A DNA stretch of 11,040 nucleotides, taken from assembly GCA_021794255.1 (NCBI GenBank), contig JAJYRF010000038.1, positions 1 through 11,040 of the forward strand. The letters are read 5' to 3'. Positions 7,751-11,040 of the stretch are shown here, one piece after another. The position numbers were made by a program, and so were the translations under genes. How positions within the stretch are numbered: the stretch's first letter is position 1; every line of letters begins with the position of its first letter. The stretch is from a bacterium. GTDB lineage: Bacteria; SZUA-79; Acidulodesulfobacterales; Acidulodesulfobacteraceae. The notes beneath the pieces were generated by a model. That model was not told the DNA's origin and made no database searches. It saw only the letters and a list, made by a program, of their open reading frames with translations.

Positions 7751-8332
7751 TCAAATCTTCTCTTCAATAATGATTATCTTTTCTTTATCTGTTTTATACT
7801 CGTTACTGCAATAGCCGCATTTTGCATAACTATCTTTAAATTTAAGCGTCGTTCCGCATTTACATGCCCAACCGATATGCTTTGCTGGAACCCCTGCAAC
7901 TACAGCATAATCTGAAACATTTTGTTTTACGACAGCACCTGCTCCTATTAATGCATATTTTCCTACCGTTATACCACATACTATAGTGGAGTTTGCCCCT
8001 ATAGTAGCACCTTTTTTAATAAGGGTTAATCTAAATTCCTGTTTTCTTTCTACGAAAGCTCTTGGGTTATAAACATTGGTAAATACGCAAGAGGGTCCGC
8101 AAAAGACACCGTCTTCAAGCTTAACTCCTTTATAAATAGAAACGTTATTTTGTACTTTACACCCGTCTCCTATTATTACGTCTGGACCTATCATTGCGTT
8201 TTGTCCGATTATGCAATGTTTTCCAATCTTTGAACCTTTTAATATATGGGAAAAATGCCATATTTTTGTTCCTTCTCCTATTTCAGCCCCTTCGTCAATA
8301 TAACTGCTTTCATGAACGAAATACTTATCCAT
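7751..8332 (-). CDS. wbpD: WbpD-type UDP-sugar 3-N-acetyltransferase (left-handed beta-helix)
   Basis: This 193-residue hexapeptide-repeat acyltransferase should acetylate the 3-amino group produced by WbpE using acetyl-CoA, completing UDP-GlcNAc3NAcA. Isoleucine/valine hexapeptide coils run from about residue 12 to 150 (for example IGEGTKIW, IGQNAMIGPDVIIGDG, IGANSTIVCGITVG, VVAGVPAKHIG), interrupted by the loop FTNVYNPRAFVERKQEF (84-100), as in WbpD/WlbB. After the helix a short tail holds four cysteines (Cys157, Cys159, Cys172, Cys175) in a CxCG...CGYC pattern resembling a small metal-binding ribbon, which I recall in relatives of this family; metal binding here is inference. The ATG at 8332 has GAGAGG seven bases upstream and overlaps the end of wbpB by eight bases. 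An upstream in-frame TTG at 8347 lies within that gene and lacks support. The length agrees with P. aeruginosa WbpD (about 191). Confidence 0.93.
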   Translation of the reverse strand: MDKYFVHESSYIDEGAEIGEGTKIWHFSHILKGSKIGKHCIIGQNAMIGPDVIIGDGCKVQNNVSIYKGVKLEDGVFCGPSCVFTNVYNPRAFVERKQEFRLTLIKKGATIGANSTIVCGITVGKYALIGAGAVVKQNVSDYAVVAGVPAKHIGWACKCGTTLKFKDSYAKCGYCSNEYKTDKEKIIIIEEKI

Positions 8333-9287
8333 TGAACAGCCTCTCAAACGCTAGCGGATGAACCCTGTCGTTAAATCCTACCGACGTTAAATTTCTTATC
8401 TTATATACAAGTTCTATGGACGGTCTTGCATCGGAAAGCCCAAAACCTTTACCGTTCAGTATATCTTCATAAACATGGGTATGCAAGTCTGTAAAACCCT
8501 CGGAAAACTCTAATTCTTCGCCGTTTATTTTAATAGACCTATATGTTCTCTGACCTTTTTGCTTTACATCATCCGGTAAATCGTTTGCATCGACTGACAA
8601 AAACCATCTCACGTTTGCCTTTTCCAATTCTATATAGCCCGCCATCTTTTTTAACGGTTCGGAATAATGCACTTCGTTATATTTTACGTCGCCAAATATC
8701 CATAAAAGCATATCGTAGAAATGGATACCTATGTTGGAAGCCACTCCTCCTGATTTTTCTATATCACCTTTCCATGCGGTAAAATACCATTTCCCTCTTG
8801 AAGTAAGATAGGTAAGGTCGATATTGTATTTCACCCCTTTTGCTTTATATTCCTCTTCCGCCTTTTTTTTAAGTTCCAAAATAGAATCATGCACTCTTAG
8901 CTGTAGTATACTGTATGTCTTATTTCCTGTTTCTTTTTCAATTGCATCAAGAGCGTCAAGGTTCCATGGATTTAACACTAATGGTTTTTCGCATATAACA
9001 TCGGCATCGCTTCGAAGTGACCATCTTATGTGTGCATCATGTAAATAATTAGGAGAACATATCGACACAAAGTCTATCTTTTCTCCTTTTCTTTTTAATT
9101 TATCTATATATCTGTCAAACCTTTCAAATTCGGCAAAGAATTGGGCTTCGGGAAAATAGCTATCTATTATTCCAACGCTATCGCATCTGTCCATAGCCGC
9201 CATTAAAATATTTTTAGTATCTTTTATAGCTTTCATATGTTTGGGAGCGACATAACCCGCGGCACCAATCAATGCAAATCTTTTCAT
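8325..9287 (-). CDS. wbpB: WbpB-type UDP-GlcNAcA 3-dehydrogenase (Gfo/Idh/MocA family)
   Basis: This 320-residue oxidoreductase should oxidise C3 of UDP-GlcNAcA to the 3-keto sugar, with NAD that in characterised WbpB is recycled through 2-oxoglutarate. The N-terminal Rossmann motif is FALIGAAGYVAPKHM (4-18). The family motif CEKPL is at 99-103 with Lys101 as catalytic-site lysine, and GVASNIGIHFYDMLLWIFG (181-199) carries the His189/Asp192 pair of the active site. Later blocks such as VRWFLSVDANDLPDDVK and the GFTDLHTHVYEDIL region are those I know from P. aeruginosa WbpB (316 residues), so recognition is specific rather than only family level. The ATG at 9287 has an excellent AAGGAGGT ribosome site ten bases upstream. 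A 127-base gap separates it from the flippase gene, leaving room for an internal promoter. It heads the tightly spaced block wbpB-wbpD-wbpE-wbpA; the B-D-E order equals wlbABC of Bordetella. Confidence 0.95.
   Translation of the reverse strand: MKRFALIGAAGYVAPKHMKAIKDTKNILMAAMDRCDSVGIIDSYFPEAQFFAEFERFDRYIDKLKRKGEKIDFVSICSPNYLHDAHIRWSLRSDADVICEKPLVLNPWNLDALDAIEKETGNKTYSILQLRVHDSILELKKKAEEEYKAKGVKYNIDLTYLTSRGKWYFTAWKGDIEKSGGVASNIGIHFYDMLLWIFGDVKYNEVHYSEPLKKMAGYIELEKANVRWFLSVDANDLPDDVKQKGQRTYRSIKINGEELEFSEGFTDLHTHVYEDILNGKGFGLSDARPSIELVYKIRNLTSVGFNDRVHPLAFERLFNG
8340..8345 (-). promoter_or_regulatory. Ribosome binding site of wbpD, inside the end of wbpB
   Basis: GAGAGG on the minus strand ends seven bases before the ATG at 8332. 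It lies within the last codons of wbpB and decides the start in favour of 8332 over the TTG at 8347, implying translational coupling. Confidence 0.6.
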
Positions 9288-9297
9288 TTTTTGTTTT

Positions 9298-9305
9298 ACC
9301 TCCTT
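9298..9305 (-). promoter_or_regulatory. Strong ribosome binding site of wbpB
   Basis: AAGGAGGT on the minus strand is a near-perfect anti-16S complement, placed ten bases before the ATG at 9287. It is the strongest such site in the window. The rest of the 127-base gap (9306-9414) is AT-rich, contains two overlapping TATAAT-like hexamers (9310-9315 and 9318-9323) without a credible -35 partner, and holds no reading frame or clear hairpin. Confidence 0.8.
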
Positions 9306-9414
9306 AAAGATTATAAAATTATATTGTCTTTTAATACTTAATAGCTCTTGATGAATTTAATTTTGTAAAATAGTATTATTCTATAAATTTATATTACTTT
9401 CGGTATAATATTTT

Positions 9415-10635
9415 TTATTTTAATTTTTTATCACTATTATATAAAAAAATCAAACTCACAGTACACATAAATAAGAAAGCTACTATGGTACCTAAAATTA
9501 TTCCTTCTATTGTCATATGTAGTTTTATAATAAATAAATAATCAAGCAAAAAATTAATTATTATTCCTATGATAGCAATTATCAAAGCAGGTTTAAGTTT
9601 ATTCCTGATTTGGAATGTTCTGTTTATTAACGGCCATATAAACATAGCAGGAATATTTAATGAAAAAAACATTATCGCCGTAGCTGTAAGCTTTAAATCC
9701 GATTTTGAAAATGAACCGTAAAAAAATAGCAACCTAGCTAATAATCCTGAAAAGAATAAATAAAATATAATTATAGGAATATTTATTAATAAAATTTTTT
9801 TTATATAGAAATTTAGTTTTTCTAAAGAACCTTTATGTTCTGATAAGGTTGTTGTAGCTATATGATCTAACCTTAAAATAGAGACCGGAATACTTGCGAC
9901 AAGTACGCCGTAAGTCAGAGCAGATATGCTTTTTACGGGAAGTAAGGACGCAAATGATTTGTCTATAACTAAAAACACATAAAATGTTCCGTATAATAAC
10001 GGAAGATAGCCAAATTGCATAAATATTTGTTTAATGGTATCGTTCATAAAAAAGCCAAAATGAAGAAACTCTTTCGCTATAAAAATCATATATAAAGTAG
10101 AAAAAATCTGCGCTATAGATAATGCAGACGGTAATACTAAATAGCTTTTAAAATAGTACAACCCCAAAAAAGTCAATAAAAAACCAAAAAAAGAAAATAT
10201 AAGTTCCCCTATGAAATATTGAGTAAATCTCCTCATACTTCTCAATACTCCGCCACAATAATGAAAAATAAAATTTAACGATAAATATGGTAATAATAAA
10301 TAATAAACATTTTTCATATACATCAAAGAAGTGCTATGAAAACCCACAGCTATTTTTGCAATTAAAGGATAAATAAAGATAGCAACTAAAGTTATAACAA
10401 CAGTTAAAGCGATAGTTAAGGTTAACAGCATTGAAGCTATTTTTTTGAATTCTATTAAATCTTTCTGCTTAGCCGCTACCAATTGTGGAACGCCAAGTGA
10501 ATTGAAGACATCGGTGAACATCATAAAAATTCCAATTAGTGATAGTGTCATAAAAAAAGAGTCCGTTTTCATATTAAATCCAAATAAGACTGCTATAGCC
10601 ACATATTTAAGATAGCCGAAAAAACGAGCGAACAC
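9415..10635 (-). CDS. MurJ/MviN-superfamily lipid-linked oligosaccharide flippase (Wzx-like)
   Basis: This polytopic membrane protein (406 residues from the GTG at 10635, roughly a dozen helices) should flip the undecaprenyl-linked repeat unit across the inner membrane. It resembles MurJ/MviN proteins of the MOP superfamily rather than classical Wzx: FARFFGYLKYVAIAVLFGF..KTDSFF (2-28) matches the MurJ first helix, DKSFASLLPVKSISALTYG (225-243) the MurJ central helix, GLLARLLFFYGSF (297-309) the GxxxRLLFxxGxF block, and INRTFQIRNKLKPALIIAI the motif before helix 12. In a polysaccharide cluster it probably acts on the repeat unit instead of lipid II. The only canonical start, GTG at 10635, cuts into the family's first helix and lacks a ribosome site. 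The same frame stays open to 10746 and encodes a plausible N-terminus beginning near 10713, but that codon is ATA, so the true start is unresolved and the gene could be impaired. The row 10141-10200 has only 13 G/C in 60. Confidence 0.87.
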   Translation of the reverse strand: MFARFFGYLKYVAIAVLFGFNMKTDSFFMTLSLIGIFMMFTDVFNSLGVPQLVAAKQKDLIEFKKIASMLLTLTIALTVVITLVAIFIYPLIAKIAVGFHSTSLMYMKNVYYLLLPYLSLNFIFHYCGGVLRSMRRFTQYFIGELIFSFFGFLLTFLGLYYFKSYLVLPSALSIAQIFSTLYMIFIAKEFLHFGFFMNDTIKQIFMQFGYLPLLYGTFYVFLVIDKSFASLLPVKSISALTYGVLVASIPVSILRLDHIATTTLSEHKGSLEKLNFYIKKILLINIPIIIFYLFFSGLLARLLFFYGSFSKSDLKLTATAIMFFSLNIPAMFIWPLINRTFQIRNKLKPALIIAIIGIIINFLLDYLFIIKLHMTIEGIILGTIVAFLFMCTVSLIFLYNSDKKLK

Positions 10636-10717
10636 ATTAATAAAAGAACTTTTAAATATGGCATTTAAAACTTTTTCTTCTTTTTTACCAAAAATATTTA
10701 ATTTAATTTTTATTATA

Positions 10718-10724
10718 ACCTCTT
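10718..10724 (-). promoter_or_regulatory. Shine-Dalgarno-like site upstream of the flippase, followed by ATA
   Basis: AAGAGGT on the minus strand is followed, after GAGG and a five-base gap, by ATA at 10713-10711, in frame with the flippase. Reading on from that ATA gives KIKLNIFGKKEEKVLNAIFK and then the flippase proper. No ATG, GTG or TTG occurs in this frame between the upstream stop at 10747-10749 and 10635. The site suggests that translation starts here, either at a non-canonical codon (ATA, or the ATT at 10707) or at an ATG lost by mutation or misread. Confidence 0.45.
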
Positions 10725-10801
10725 GAATTATTATTAATCTTAAACTTTAACTATTAAAACTATATAAACTTATATATTATTAATATAAACAACTAAAGAT
10801 A

Positions 10802-11040
10802 TTATTTCATATTTAATTTATAATATTCATAACTCTTTTTCAGCCCCTCTTCCAAAGGAATCTTTGCCTCCCACCCCAGCGCCCTTATCTTGCTCACATC
10901 CAAGAGCTTTCTTGGAGTACCGTCGGGTTTAGAGGTATCGTGTTTTATTTCGCCTTCGTATCCGGTTATCTTTTTAATTAGAAACGCCAAGTCTTTTAGT
11001 TTAATGTCTTCGCCGGTTCCGATGTTGATGAGTTCCCCTA
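10802..11040 (-). CDS. fcl: GDP-L-fucose synthase, C-terminal end (cut by window edge)
   Basis: The last 78 codons of a reading frame enter from the window edge and end with TAA at 10802. The protein reads [20 protein letters not shown], then [25 protein letters not shown] and [20 protein letters not shown], which is the characteristic C-terminus of GDP-L-fucose synthase (WcaG/Fcl), an extended SDR enzyme that epimerises and reduces GDP-4-keto-6-deoxy-D-mannose to GDP-L-fucose with NADPH. The nucleotide-binding and catalytic Ser-Tyr-Lys residues lie outside the window. An in-frame TTG at 10990 is internal and not a start. The row 10861-10920 has 32 G/C in 60, far above the flippase gene that follows. 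The 166 bases between this stop and 10635 are AT-rich; their proximal part is probably flippase coding sequence. Other extended SDRs acting on GDP sugars are conceivable, but the [11 protein letters not shown] block is quite specific. Confidence 0.93.
   Translation of the reverse strand, partial: GELINIGTGEDIKLKDLAFLIKKITGYEGEIKHDTSKPDGTPRKLLDVSKIRALGWEAKIPLEEGLKKSYEYYKLNMK

Noticed and set aside
7750..7767. Upstream TTG start (7767) for wbpE
   Set aside because: It would overlap wbpD by 17 bases; the ATG at 7749 follows the wbpD stop directly, has a GA-rich ribosome site and fits the family N-terminus.
8333..8347. Upstream TTG start (8347) for wbpD
   Set aside because: The GAGAGG site at 8340-8345 lies inside this extension and is correctly spaced for the ATG at 8332.
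9310..9346. Possible promoter before wbpB (two TATAAT-like hexamers)
   Set aside because: In such AT-rich DNA TATAAT occurs by chance, and the sequence 16-18 bases upstream does not resemble TTGACA.
10761..10776. AT-only-armed inverted repeat TATATAAACTTATATA in the gap after fcl
   Set aside because: Seven-base arms of pure A/T are expected by chance here; there is no GC stem or T-run that would make a terminator, and no known operator pattern.
1..11040. CRISPR arrays, tRNA or rRNA genes, insertion sequences, toxin-antitoxin or defence genes
   Set aside because: I looked on both strands and saw no spaced direct repeats, no RNA-gene signatures and no transposase or defence motifs.

Overview
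The window is one continuous polysaccharide (O-antigen or capsule type) biosynthesis segment. Ten genes all lie on the minus strand, are separated by short gaps or overlaps, and are truncated by the window at both ends. The wbp-type sugar pathway, a MurJ/Wzx-like flippase, a Wzy-type polymerase and very AT-rich coding DNA point to a low-GC Gram-negative bacterium. Nothing in the window identifies the lineage more closely (no rRNA, tRNA or housekeeping gene).

In transcription order (high to low coordinates) the genes are: the C-terminal end of GDP-L-fucose synthase (10802-11040); a MurJ/MviN-superfamily flippase (9415-10635, probably extending upstream to about 10713); wbpB-type sugar 3-dehydrogenase (8325-9287); wbpD-type hexapeptide N-acetyltransferase (7751-8332); wbpE-type PLP aminotransferase (6598-7749); wbpA-type UDP-GlcNAc 6-dehydrogenase (5275-6579); a GT-B glycosyltransferase (4047-5195); an AsnB-like glutamine amidotransferase (2091-4013); a Wzy-type repeat-unit polymerase (778-2046); and the N-terminal 248 residues of an FkbM-family methyltransferase (1-745). 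No stretch over 300 bases lacks a gene; the longest gaps are 166 bases (10636-10801) and 127 bases (9288-9414).

Together wbpA, wbpB, wbpE and wbpD give the full route from UDP-GlcNAc to UDP-2,3-diacetamido-2,3-dideoxy-D-glucuronic acid (GlcNAc3NAcA). The C2 epimerase WbpI that would give the manno form is not in the window. GDP-L-fucose synthase implies a second, 6-deoxy sugar. The AsnB-like protein may convert a uronic acid carboxyl to an amide, and the FkbM protein may O-methylate the glycan. The glycosyltransferase, flippase and polymerase assemble, export and polymerise the repeat unit.

The most unusual points are: a flippase whose coding frame and family-like N-terminus continue upstream of the only canonical start, to an ATA codon placed behind a Shine-Dalgarno-like sequence; a sugar-amidation candidate (AsnB-like) in a cluster making a diacetamido uronic acid; a seven-G tract in wbpE at the PLP-lysine motif; and a visible base-composition mosaic, with wbp and fcl genes clearly richer in GC than the flippase and the glycosyltransferase-amidotransferase-polymerase-methyltransferase block.
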